Of a stretch of DNA of 64,000 bases, positions 11,874 to 23,400 are shown in pieces. Under the pieces are notes generated by a model. The model was not told the origin of the DNA and did not search any database. It saw nothing but the letters and a program-made list of their open reading frames with translations. The position numbers were made by a program, and so were the translations under genes. The DNA lies in NCBI GenBank assembly GCA_907163375.1, contig CAJQUW010003412.1:38463-102462 (forward strand). Reading direction: 5' to 3'. The stretch is from Prostheceraeus crozeri (taxonomy: Eukaryota; Platyhelminthes; Polycladida; Euryleptidae). The first letter of the stretch is position 1. Each line of letters opens with the position of its first letter.

Positions 11874-12219
11874 TCGTCTTTAATACACGTGTCATTCGAA
11901 GTGGATTGAAGTTAGAAAGCGCAGCAGATTTTGATTATCTTAGAAGAAGTCTTTCATTTGACTGCTCATTTCTGTGTGAGTGACGATAGTGTCTTTCACC
12001 GTAGCCATGTCAATTAAATATTTTTTGTCTTATTTCGTAGGTCTAATTTATTTATGGCTACCGCTGAAGCTCGGCAAGTAGGCCTAATTTGTATGAAATT
12101 AAGCTTAATTAGGTATATGAAAATTTTTACGCTTCGATTCGCGAATCACGACCCGATTTGATTCAAAATTTGCCGATTCGCAGGTCCCTATCAATAACGT
12201 CACTGTTGAAAACAAAATC

Positions 12220-12225
12220 TTTATT
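12220..12225 (-). promoter_or_regulatory. polyadenylation signal of SPC25
   Basis: AATAAA on the minus strand, about 145 bases after the SPC25 stop codon, fits the 3' end of that gene. Confidence 0.55.
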
Positions 12226-12369
12226 TCTCTTGAAGATATACAAAAGCCAATAGGCTGGGAAGGATAACACTTTGAAAAGATAAGAAATTTTGAGACCAAT
12301 CGGTGGTAAATGCACTCAATAATAAGGCCGCATACATCGTGCTGTCACAGGAGTTTGTCAGCAATCCTC

Positions 12370-12495
12370 CTACTTATGCATAAAAGCTGCGAACTTTTCA
12401 CGAATCCAGATAATAAAGCTTCGTAGATCATTCGATGTGTTCAATAATGTAATGGCCTCAGGAATTTCTCCTAAACTGGGATTTGTTCGGATTAA
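12370..12495 (-). CDS. SPC25 last exon, C-terminal 41 residues
   Basis: Reading the minus strand, the acceptor TTTTGATTTCAG ends at 12496 and the exon starts TTAATCCGAACAAATCCC. It codes for 41 residues before a TAG at 12372-12370. The translation contains LNTSNDLRSFIIWIREKFAA, which lines up with the end of human SPC25 (roughly VRKTNNFSAFLANVRKAF). It enters in phase 0, matching the phase-0 donor of the upstream exon. The exon is too short to appear in a simple long-frame search. It completes the RWD-like globular domain. An extra small exon inside the 5 kb intron is not excluded, but the alignment leaves no gap needing one. Confidence 0.85.
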   Translation of the reverse strand, partial: LIRTNPSLGEIPEAITLLNTSNDLRSFIIWIREKFAAFMHK

Positions 12496-13164
12496 CTGAA
12501 ATCAAAATAAGAAACGATCAATGACAAAACATCAGATATTTAGTAGCTGCTATATCACAAAAAGACACGCATACTTCATAAATCATCAATATGTTGCATA
12601 CTAAATGAATATGTAGCAATCTAATACATGTATTCACAAAATTTTGGAGATACATGTATTTCAAAATAATTTTGAATTCTACAGTTGCATTCCTATCATG
12701 ATTAAAGATATATAGCCAGGTGTGGATCTACGCAGTGATGTAGCTGTCATGGAGCCAAATTTTGATTAACATGTTGACGTATATCAATAAACCACTCTTA
12801 GCGATGTTAGTTTATAATGGTGCTATTAGATTGGGAATATAAAATATAAAAATAAAAATCGTGTTTGTAACGTAGCTTCAATTGCGTAATGACTAATTCA
12901 TTTACGCATTCGAACCTTCATTCTGATTTCCATACACTTAAAACATCTCACGATCATTTGAGGTTCGAGATTTGCAAACGTAAATGACTTTTCAGCCTAT
13001 AGTATAACTAGAACTTTTGTTATCGTTCATGATTCTCATTAAGAAGATTCTGATGCATCCGTCGAAAAATAGTACAATCAAACTATACGATCTTCATACA
13101 TTGCATCAATTTTCCTGAAAATCCTGTTTTAGTTTTACAACATCTCCGAACGATTTCAAGTCAA

Positions 13165-13271
13165 CAAATCAAACTATGGAAATTCCTGGTTTTTCCTCAC
13201 TTTTCATAAAATTTCAGGTTTTCCAGGTTAAATCTCAAAATTTCAGGTTTTCCCACGTCGCGAACACCCTG
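13165..13271 (-). mobile_element. remnant of a hAT-like terminus
   Basis: On the minus strand the sequence starts CAGGGTGTTCGCGACGTGGG and then repeats AAAACCTGAAATTTT-type units, as hAT subterminal regions often do. No partner end was found nearby, so this is probably a solo end or a heavily deleted copy. Confidence 0.4.
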
Positions 13272-14487
13272 AATTCAATACTGTGCTGTTACAAGTAAAT
13301 AACATAATTGGCATTAACAACTGAACGAATTACATCAACACCAAGACTATGCTTGCTATATATTTTTTGTAACATATGATACAATCACATTATACATTTA
13401 ATATTTTGAAAGGTCATCAATCAGATATTGTATTATTATTCACTCGACATTCTTTTCTACTTCAATTTCCGAAATCTCAAGTTTTGGGTATTCCCTCTCA
13501 TAAAAAATTGAGAAGTCAAGAGATTGACTAACGCTTCATGAATATTCTGTATATTTTTTCCGATTAATGCAAATACTCGTAATGTTAATATTAAATAGCA
13601 TGCACTACTGCTCAGGAGATGCAGAATGTCAGTGAACATGATTTCATGTATACTATATTCAGTTAATATTATTTGATTTGTTATGAAAGATAAGTAAAGT
13701 TTTATTTCCAAAGGAATGGAGTTACTGTCTTTACATTTCTCTTGGCATTGGTTTTACGGAGGTGGCACTCGTTCACTCTCTTTTATCTACCGTAGCGATA
13801 ATTCGATAAGTGACATCGACTGCGATTGCGATGTCGGCAATTATCTAGTTCGATGTCCTGTCTATAATGCCTCAATGTCAAAACATCAATTTAACATAAA
13901 GCACTTAACGCTGAGACGCAATTAATTTTTGCGAGTATTCATCAAATACTACTTTTAACACACCACTGAAACTGTCGTCTGCTCTTGCACCAGTAATAAT
14001 CAATAAATGGTGCTTTTTGAATAAAAGTATACGTGCATTTAATCAAGTTAAGTTGTTTACAGTGCCGAGCTTGCTACATGATAAATATTGTAAACCATTT
14101 ACTTGTAATCCTATGTCAACCCTCGTCATGATGGCATACTTTCCGAACGCGTATCGTTGGTTAGAGATGGCATCCGCTTTTCATAGTACTAAATGTTCAT
14201 GCTATAAACAACATCTTAGAATTTGAATTTGCCTATCTTTGAAAAAACTACACTTCTTTGAAAAAGTAGTGAAATTAAGCATCGAAGAAAGTCTTCTAAC
14301 TACCAGAATTGGCATGAATTATGTTATTATGATAAATTTGCGTCATTTGGGGTTCATTAAATTATGTCGAATTTATCTGAAATACGAAATCCCATTTCTT
14401 ATTTCACTGCAGGCTAAATAAATGAAAATGACTTCAACGAATTTGTTTAATATTCGTTCAAGGTGGACATTGTATATCTTTTTCGGA

Positions 14488-14642
14488 CAGTACCACCAAA
14501 GAAATTGAAAACTACAATGATCGCGAAGCACCTTTCGTCTGATCTATCAGACATCTTCAGGCGTAATGAATTTTATTAATTTAACAAGTTAGGAAATTCA
14601 ATGTTTAGAAAATTGTAGTTTTCAATTTCTTGGTTGGTACTG
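14488..14642. mobile_element. 155 bp element with 31 bp inverted ends
   Basis: The two ends, 14488-14518 and 14612-14642, are inverted copies with two mismatches; each starts CAGTACCA. The minus strand of the interior reads CTGAAGA, a self-pairing GTCTGA/TCAGAC stem and then GAAA, the order seen in hammerhead-like motifs. No clear target-site duplication is visible. Confidence 0.65.
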
Positions 14643-15022
14643 TTCAAAAATAAGAGGGCTTCACCACGCGAAAGTAAACATTTCGAGTTAAAAATGAAAT
14701 TCAAGTTATGTTTTCTCATTCATACTTCTGAAAAGCTCTGATTCTCTAGTTCCTAGAACATGTCTCACTTTTTTCCTATCTTCTGTGGTTCAATAGTAGT
14801 AGTCGATGTTTGAAGCTTGGCGAAAAAACAAGTTTTTGACGTCGCGCTTGTCACTTATCAAGCCTAATATTCAAGCTCTTGATTTTCATTAATGTTGATG
14901 TGTGGGAATCCATTTCTTTGTGGATGTATAATCAATTGGTAATGCTTAGTAATTAGACGACAGGTGATGTAGTCATAACATCTTTGAACTCCATTTTTCC
15001 AGGTGAATTAAATTTATGCAGT

Positions 15023-17057
15023 TGAAATTCCGTTACCAAATTTTCCATGTTTTTGTTGTCACTCAAAATCATTTTTGTGTGAGTAACTGAATTTCATCAG
15101 AAAGAAAGCATTTTGATGCATATTAACACGTTGCATATTCAGCTATCGAAATTTTGATATTTTCCATTGTTAAATGAGGCAACATTTTTATGAAATTCCG
15201 TTACCGGTAACGGAATTTCAAATGTTCATCAAGTCATAAAATCACATAAAAAGCTGGTTTTACGCTGGTTTCTACCTCGATTACAATACCCATTTGACAT
15301 GCCATCTTTCTACGAGTATTTTCGTTTATTATCAGAACTGATAATTTCATTCTTGGTTGAGATTGCAAAACAATAGCTATCACCTAGATGTAGGCCTACT
15401 GAGTCAATACTTTTGTTGATTTAAGAAAGCAAAATGATTAAATTATTTGCGGTAAAAATAAAACAAATAAATATAAATGATGTAACTCTATGATTAAGGA
15501 TGCATTGTTGTCTGTGTAACTATACGAAACGTAGGTACACAGCCTACTACTGAATAATTTCTGACGTTTGTCATCGGTGGAAATATACGATTTACAGATT
15601 GTCAAGATTAAAATAATTGTGCAGGGTGAGGTGGGAATCTTCAGGTCTCCCTCACATTTCTCATGAATGTTAATTAATCACATCAATTTCTTATGAATGT
15701 TAACTAATCACATCAAACTACTAGCTCATTGTTACACTTATCTTGGCAAATATTGATGGTTGTGTAGGCATATATACTCCTTAGTCCAACATTAAATGCA
15801 CAAAACGGTGAATATCAAGGTAGGATTTGTGTTTACGTCAAGTTCAAATCTTCAGCTGCTGTCTCTATTTCTACTGCCCACAGTACATTCCCTCCGCATC
15901 TGCACCCTTAATATGAGGACCAATGTCCACTTTCACAGAAACGTTTGCTGTGAAGAAGACAACGTTTTTGCATGACCACACCAACACTGCATCCAGTATT
16001 CATGTTGAATGCTATCGAGATTTATGTTAACAAACTTAGTTACAATTGCGATTCATTCATCAAACCGTTTTATCTCAAATGTTTCAAACATACACTCCCA
16101 CATCAAACTGCTTGCTCCCTTCAATATCATCATATCCGTAATGAATAACATTCTAAAATGAACAGAGATGGTTGCTTTTCAATCATGAAAAAATGAGTGG
16201 GGGGGGGAACTAATAAAGATGCATTCTTACCACCCATTAATGCAGTTTGTGTAAATGTCCAGTGTTTAAGCCTAGGCATATATCACAGGTGTACTCATAT
16301 GTAATAGATTATTTTCTCGAGTTGAATGTCTAATTGACTATTTAATACATCCATACCTTGATCTGCAGACCTAATGTACTACCTATATAAGCCTAGAAAG
16401 TTGATTATGCTGACAATAATACGATGATCATAATTTCATAGGTTGCTGTAAGAGGAATGAATTCATTTTGTTCCACTATTGGGCAACATGAAATGAAAAA
16501 AATGATATCATCAACATCTTCGATTGTTTTCCAAGAATTCTCGAGTGCTGGGAATCCCTGAAGCATTTCTATTTATGCATGTATCTATGATGTAATTATG
16601 GGCTATGATGTGGTTTGAAAGTCAAATGGTTGTGGCAATAATGCGTAAGGATAGAAATTAACAAAGGGACGTAATGAACATTTGAAATTCCGTTACCATG
16701 TTGCACCAATTACTTTTTTATTTCATTAATGGAACAATTATCACAACTGGGACAATATTTGGTGACAACGTTTTCTACAAACAATAAAACGATATGGCAT
16801 TCACCACATTTTCATAATGGAACAGCATGTTATGAGACATGTGCTATATACCTGTAAAAGTGATGTTACCTTTTTGAAATTCCGTTACCGAGCAGTTTTA
16901 TGGGCACAGATTGAAGAACATGAATTTCTCAAAAATTCTTTTCTGTGTCATTGAAGAGCCCACCGAAGTGTCACACATGACACATTTCAAAAGGAAAATA
17001 TATCTTCATTGACTGAGTAGCAGTCATGTTAACAGTGAAAAATGAAATTCCGTTGCT
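15023..17057 (+). repeat. cluster of TGAAATTCCGTTACC words including a 30 bp palindrome
   Basis: The 15-mer TGAAATTCCGTTACC occurs at 15023-15037, 15191-15205, 16683-16697 and 16875-16889, with a variant at 17043-17057. At 15191-15220 it meets its own inverse to give a perfect 30 bp palindrome. Six copies within 2 kb and none noticed elsewhere in the window suggest an old transposon's internal repeat or a protein-binding array. No coding region lies among them. Confidence 0.7.
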
Positions 17058-17524
17058 GCTTAGCCAGCCCCAAGAATAAAGATTTTGTTTAATGATGACA
17101 TCGGTAATTTGGTATAAAAAGTGACAACAAAATGAACTCCTTTAGTTTCTACAAAAATTCATGATTATTTTCTATCACATACTTGAACAACTCCTAATAC
17201 CTTTGTGGGTGATGTGAATAAGGTTCACACCACTCAAAGAATTGTATGTATTTATAAATCATAATAGAGTATTGATTTGAAGCCACATGACTGATATGGT
17301 TCTAGTCAAATCAAATCAGAATTGCTGAAACCACCAAATAATATTACAGAAATAAAGAAAATTTGTAATTTTCCAAATATGCTTTTGAAAAAAGATAATT
17401 TAGTTGACCTTCCAGTGGGTCAAAGTCAAAACCACTTTTACAGCATATCAGAGACGCCTATAAGTTAGCTGCTGTAAAACGCACAAACTAAGGCAAAGGA
17501 TTTTAAAAAAACAAACATACTTAC

Positions 17525-17999
17525 CTCATACAAATCGTCATCATTCACTCGTAGGATAACCTCACACTTCGAACTGTCAGCTCCTGAGTTCTCATTTGGA
17601 TCAACGAGATAATCGAACATGATTTGCAGTCGCCGATCGGATAATTTTGAAACTCGCAATCCCAAGACATCTTCATACAACTTAACTTCCTCTTCCAATT
17701 GTTCCGCGTGAGCCACCGATAGCTTCTCTTCAAATGATAATACCTTCCTATCCTTGGACAAACGATCCCGAAGGTTCTGCAGCTGGTCATTTAGAGAAAT
17801 TCTCACTTCGTCACTATCCTTCAGTCGAGACTGAACTTCCGCTAACTGTCCTTTAAGTGCATTCAACCGTGCCTCGCTTGATAAGAGTTTATCTCGCTGC
17901 GACTGAAGTTTAACTCTGGCTAAATTTGCTAGTTTATCCAGTTCTTCATTGTCGACTTTGCTATGTGCAAGAATTCCGTTTTCGTTCTCAGCCATAGAA
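17525..17999 (-). CDS. SPC25, Ndc80 kinetochore complex subunit, main exon
   Basis: This exon carries 157 of an inferred 198 residues (human SPC25 has 224). SPC25 pairs with SPC24 to form the centromere-facing end of the Ndc80 complex, which links kinetochores to spindle microtubules. The start is taken as the ATG at 17995-17993, four bases after an acceptor (GACTTTTTCAG), so an upstream 5'UTR exon is likely; a missing coding exon could explain the shorter N-terminus. Residues about 15-105 form a heptad-rich coiled coil. After it, LYEDVLGLRVSKLSDRRLQI matches the human LYKDRLGLEIRKI region at the entry to the globular domain, and the exon closes at DDDLYE, equal to human ARDYE. The donor GTAAGT starts at 17524 in phase 0, and the protein continues in 12495-12370. 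Confidence 0.9.
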
Positions 18000-19159
18000 C
18001 TGAAAAAGTCAAACATAAATCAATGGTCGCTCATGTGTGTCTAAAATTCTTTTATATTTCGGGCATGTACATGCATATTCAAGTGATGCATGTCGGTCTT
18101 CTTAACTACTACCAATCAGTGTCAGTCTTCAAATAATGTGCGATATGTAATGGCCTGAGGCGGTAAGATGATACTGGCTTGACCTCTTGAGGGAAGACGG
18201 GTTTGCAATTTTTGATCATTGTCTCAAGTTCTGAATTAGCGTAACTCCAGAGTTGGCACAGTTTCAATGCAAATTGGACGGGCACAGTTTGTCATCGGCA
18301 CTTGAAACGGTTTTTTCATTTGCGCAACTCGGCAGTTGAGTGAAAATAACAAGGACGAGCAGTGCTCGCCCTCCGTCCTCAACAGGTTAAAGCGCATGAT
18401 GAATATGAACTAGACACAAATTTCTCCTGAAGTATTTAGTACCAAAATTGTATCAGATTATCATGAAATAAAGCAACGCTATGTGATAAGAATCAATCGT
18501 GTTCGGAAATTTTGCCGTGCCTGGACATTCGATTCGAAATGCAGCCGTATCAGATCCGGACATGTGTCCAGATGGTTTGCATGTCCAAACCTTATAATTG
18601 CTCTTACCTACAAATCCGGTGGAATAAACGAGTACCTCGGAGGGCATTCAAGGAAAGAGGTGGACCGCAATTATCGACTACAAGATCGACCGCATTAAAT
18701 ATTTTTTTATTTGAATTTTGCTAGAATTGTCCGTTGCGCCGGTGAACTCAGATCCAACTCGGCATCATCTCATGTATCAGCCAATGCATGATAAATCTAA
18801 ATGAAAAGAAATCGACTGGTTAGCTCATTTTTCACGGTTGATTACCAACAAGCATTCTCGACGCTAGTGGAGACTAGTAGGTAATCGTTGCTTCTTTAGC
18901 ATGAAGTGTTCTATTCCTTCATGTTGTTAATATTTTGATTGATGTATATAATTTACATTTGCCAGGGAGATGGCCAGAATTCAAGCTTCAAATTCCCGGG
19001 CGATTCACGAGCCACTTAATCGAATTTCCACGCTATTTTTCTACATTGATATGCTATTCCAATTACACGATTCAAAAAAGTAAATGTAGAAGAGTAAAAA
19101 GTAATATGCCGAAATAGCAAATGTAGAAGAGACTAATTGAAGCCACATCCCGTCTGACG
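18000..19159. other. upstream of SPC25, no gene recognised
   Basis: A 5'UTR exon or promoter of SPC25 should lie here or beyond, but none can be placed. Several open stretches between 18450 and 18730 overlap on both strands and look like chance. Confidence 0.4.
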
Positions 19160-19415
19160 GAGAGCAATCTTAGCAAGCCTCTCACCAATAAGATTCTTGA
19201 CACGTTTCGAACACATTCCAGGAAGTTGAGTTGGGGCGCTGGCCTACAGATGAAGACAATGCTCCATCATAGAACGAATAGAGGACTTGCAAAGATAGCA
19301 GAGTTTGTGGTGGAAGATGACTGCTGGCACGATTGAAACTACCAATGCGCTGAGCTGCCTGTTTACTGATGGACTGGATATACAGTTTCCATGACATATC
19401 TTTGGTAACCGCCAA
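19160..19415 (-). mobile_element. LINE reverse-transcriptase C-terminal fragment
   Basis: The minus-strand frame reads VTKDMSWKLYIQSISKQAAQ followed by RIGSFNRASSHLPPQTLL. This is the region just after the reverse-transcriptase core in jockey/CR1-like LINEs (family pattern: VTKDLSWKPHI, then KAAQRLGSLYRAR). Later residues match only out of phase, so this is a decayed 5'- and 3'-truncated relic. Confidence 0.7.
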
Positions 19416-20484
19416 TCTAAGGAAAAAACCGGCTAAAACTAAAATTCCGAAAAATCAGTGGATTTCTTCACGAAATGATTGATTGACAGCAAGTTGAAGT
19501 TGAGTATCACGATGCATGCGGGTTTGCAGATTGTAACTCGTATCTTGAAAAATATGACATTCATTCTGTGATAAAACCAGATGATATGTTTTTATAACGA
19601 ACGACAAGCGATGTTGTCTTTCTCTACGATTGCTCTGCCCTTTTCTTGTGCCTTTAGAACAAATGTAGACTTCAGCACCATTTTGGCCCATTAGTTCATG
19701 TAACAGAAGTTGTTAGATACTCCCAGAATTATCGTCAAATGAATGAAAAGAAATGAAAATAAATACATGAATAAAACTGGTTTATACATGAATTAAGCAT
19801 TTACCACTTTCTACATGTGGACGAGCTTCAATAATCCCACTGTCATTCTTCTGTGTTGAGTATTCAGTAAGAATGCAGAGCGTATTTCAATAGTAGCTTC
19901 GGTCTCATCAGATCCAGATTTGAACCCAGGTCTCATCAACTCAGAGAAAACACTATATCAAAAAGTCTCTGCACCGGAAAATCTCAGCTCCCAAATCAAG
20001 CAATGTGAAGAACAGTCACTTAGAAAACATTTCTTCTTTTTTTTGGAAGTATACTAAATGTGCTAATGCTTGTAACTGGAGCAGAAAATCATGATTTGCA
20101 AGAACAAATAATAATTAAATAACATACTTCGCAGCAGAAATCTTGATAAAGTAAGGTATAGTGGATTTCTGAACAGCTTCAGTTACAATCTCTACAAAAG
20201 AACATTTTCAGTAAGCTGCAAAATTGATCGTGTTAATAGAATCTGAGAGCGACCAACAATTGTGACATTATTGTGATATTCAGGTTTGTTTAAAATTCTT
20301 CGAATTTCCATATTTTGAGCTCAAGTCAAAACGTTACTTTCGGTATAAAATTCATTTAACATCACCTTATCTTCTATATATGTGAGAGTAAATTGCCATG
20401 ATGTGAAAAATGCTGAAGGGCAATATTTTGCTCTATTCGGAGTGTAGAATTAATTTCATAGAAATATTCGTGCAATCACAATTG
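19416..20484. other. AT-rich flank of the hAT element
   Basis: A 78-codon minus-strand open frame (19455-19691) lies just upstream of the LINE fragment in the same direction. It has no motif I recognise and could be LINE-derived or chance. The rest shows no feature. Confidence 0.35.
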
Positions 20485-23400
20485 CAGGCCTCCCACGCCT
20501 TCGAAAAATTTTTTTTAGGTTTTACAAATATGAATTTGTAGGGATAGTACATTGAAAAAGCAAAAAATCTGACTGTTCATCAATAAAAATATATTCTCCT
20601 TCTCAAAAATAGGAATCAAAATGATAAAGTTTCATATAAAAAACACAGACTTATAAACTTAACAAAGTATAGATTATTAACGATATGCTCAATCAATCAA
20701 ACGAGTACAACGCATGAGTTACAAATGTAATACTCTATGTATTCGAACACAAGCATTGTACGCTCGTATTATGATTCTTAGGCATATAATTGTTTAAAAT
20801 GTTCGCGCAATCAATTCAGAACGTCAGTCAAGAATAGAAAACCATAACGAGTTCTATTATTCTTTTTATAATATAAATTAACTCCAATATAAACGATTAT
20901 TAGAAAAAATCTAACCTTCAGTCTTGTGAAAACAAATAGGTAGAAACGGAATGTAAATCCAAAAACTTGAAGTGTTCGAAAACATATGAGTAATTACAGG
21001 AAGGGAGTACACTTATATAATTCATCACTACTGCTTGTCTAATTCTAGTCTTTGTTTCTTTAGAAGACCTATCTCCTGCTGAAGCTTTCTTTTTCTCTCA
21101 GCTCCCATTTCAATCTGGGAGCTTGCAGCTTGCAATTTTTGGGAGCTCAGAAGCTTTGCGCTTAATGCAGCTTGCAACTTCTTGTTCCTGTCTGACATGG
21201 CCTCATCTGCCACTCGAATTCCTTCCTCCTTACTCATAATTCTCTCATCTATCTCAGATAATCCACTTTTCTTTTGTCGTTCAATTTTGTTCTTATCTTT
21301 ATTTAGTGTACTCTGTTGTGATTCAGCATCCGCTAATCTTCGTTTGGATTCAAGATCATTGTGATCTCGCTGTCTTGAATTTTTAACAGATTGCAGTAAT
21401 TCGTTTGTTATGATAAATTTCGTGACCTTCCCTGAAACGATCAGTTTGTCACGAACATTTCTCAATGCACCGAGCGTATCCTCATTAAGCGACGAACCAT
21501 GAGCCTGCAAGATAGCTTTGTTTAGAGAAAAACCTTTCTCTGGACCGGAATTTCCATGTGACAATGACAGAACACATTTAACCAAAGCAGCCAATTGAGG
21601 AAATTTTGCCCGACCATTTTTATTTTGAATCTGGAAGACGCGAGCCCAGTACTCATCAATTGGTACAAGGGTTTCATTTTCATCCTTTTTGTCAATTTCG
21701 CACCATTGAGTTTCTACCTCTTTCCAATAGGAATGCTGGTTTCTTCTACTTTGATGCTTGTCCGTCATTGGAATTCTGTGCCATTCTTTGGGGATATCCT
21801 CAGTTTTATATTCACGCCACTGACATCGAATAATATCGCATATGTCTTCATTGGTCAAGTTTTCATTCACGGAAAATACCCTATGCATTTCTTTGGACAT
21901 ACTTGGTGCAATTGTGAGTGCCAGCCTAGAAATTGCTTTTAGCGACCAAGATTCTAAGCGATTGTGTGAGTGTAAAGCTTGGGCATCTTTGATAATCTCG
22001 TTTGTTATGGGCAGTTGTGCTTGCAAGTAACCTGCAGCTTTCACAAAAAACCTCAAACAATTCGATTGGACATCATGTTTTTCCTTTTCAGATACATTAT
22101 TCTCGCACAGCAAAACCAAAACTCGTGTTCCTATGTCAACTTTGTTGAGATGTTTCAGATGTTTCGAGAAATTCATGGAGGAGAAGTCTGATTTGCTATT
22201 AACATGAGACGCCTTCATGAATTTCTGGGTGACGTTGCTCATCAGTTTGATCATGTTATCGTGCATATTGTGTACCATTGGCTCACTTGTTTGATGCGCT
22301 GTGAGATACCTCTCAAAATCCGTTGCAGCATATGCAACGAAGCTGATGTAGACTTGTGCGATCGGATCGGTCAGAGCTTTAACAATCCTTTGGTATCGAG
22401 GCGTGTTTTCAATCTCTCTTTTGAAGGATTTTTGCTCTGGGAGATAAACAAGAAAATATTGCTTTAAATTTGGATACTGTTCAAGTATTCGCAAACACAC
22501 CTTCCGAAGAGACAGCCATCTTGAGGTAACGTGTCGCAACGCAACTCGTGGGGTTATATCAGTGAATGTCTCCATCATTTCATAGTCTTCACGACGAGCA
22601 GCGGACAATTTGAAGTAAGACGAAATGTCTATTACGAGTTTGTCTATGTCAAAGCCCAAAACAGTCAAACCTTGACGAAAAGCATTATGTACTTTATGTA
22701 AAGTACATGTACCAATGTCTACAATAGTTGTCTGCTTATTTCCGCAATGTCCCTTAAGCATGTCCTGGAATGCTTTGTTCACATTTGGACCATCCATACC
22801 GATGTGAATCAGCAAATGGGAACTCAACTGCATTTGATCTATCAACTTGAAGAAATGCTCCAAGAGTTGTTCACTGGTACAATGACCGGTAAACAGTGAA
22901 CCACAATACACAGAAACTATATTGTTTTCTTTTTCGGACCAGAATTGGGCATATCCATCGTACTGTTTCTTGACCTGTGATGTTATAGTTTCGTCAAATT
23001 TGAAACTATACGGACTGTTTCTCAAATCTCGAATATTTTCCTCTCGTATATAAGGTGATATCCCAAACTGGATGACATACTTCATCTTCGTTTCACTCAT
23101 CTGGTAGCTTTTAACAATTTTTGAATCTGGAAATTGTTCTCTCAATATTTCTGTATCCTCAGTGGCACTCGAGAAGGAATAGTTACAATTGACATATTTT
23201 AAAGCTTGCAATATTTCTGCTCTCAGAACCTTGCTTTCCTCAGTGAGCAGTATCGTATTCGGCAATTGAATTGTACCTTTACCACTCATGGTAAAAGTTT
23301 GTTGTCTTTTCCTTCCAGAAAACACATTAGCGGCAGCTTTGTGTTTGTCACCTCTGGCATGAATCTTAATTTGTGCAATACCGGATTTATCCATCTTTGA

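Larger units (their letters stand above)
12496..17524 (-). other. SPC25 intron (5.0 kb) with small repeats
   Basis: The intron runs from the donor GTAAGT (17524-17519) to the acceptor AG at 12497-12496. It holds a hAT-like terminus remnant (13165-13271), a 155 bp inverted-repeat element (14488-14642) and a cluster of TGAAATTCCGTTACC words (15023-17057). No other exon was recognised on either strand. Confidence 0.75.

Noticed and set aside
22204-22467. Several plus-strand open frames across the 813-codon transposase
   Set aside because: They lie opposite the hAT gene, which has clear domain motifs; these are antisense shadows.
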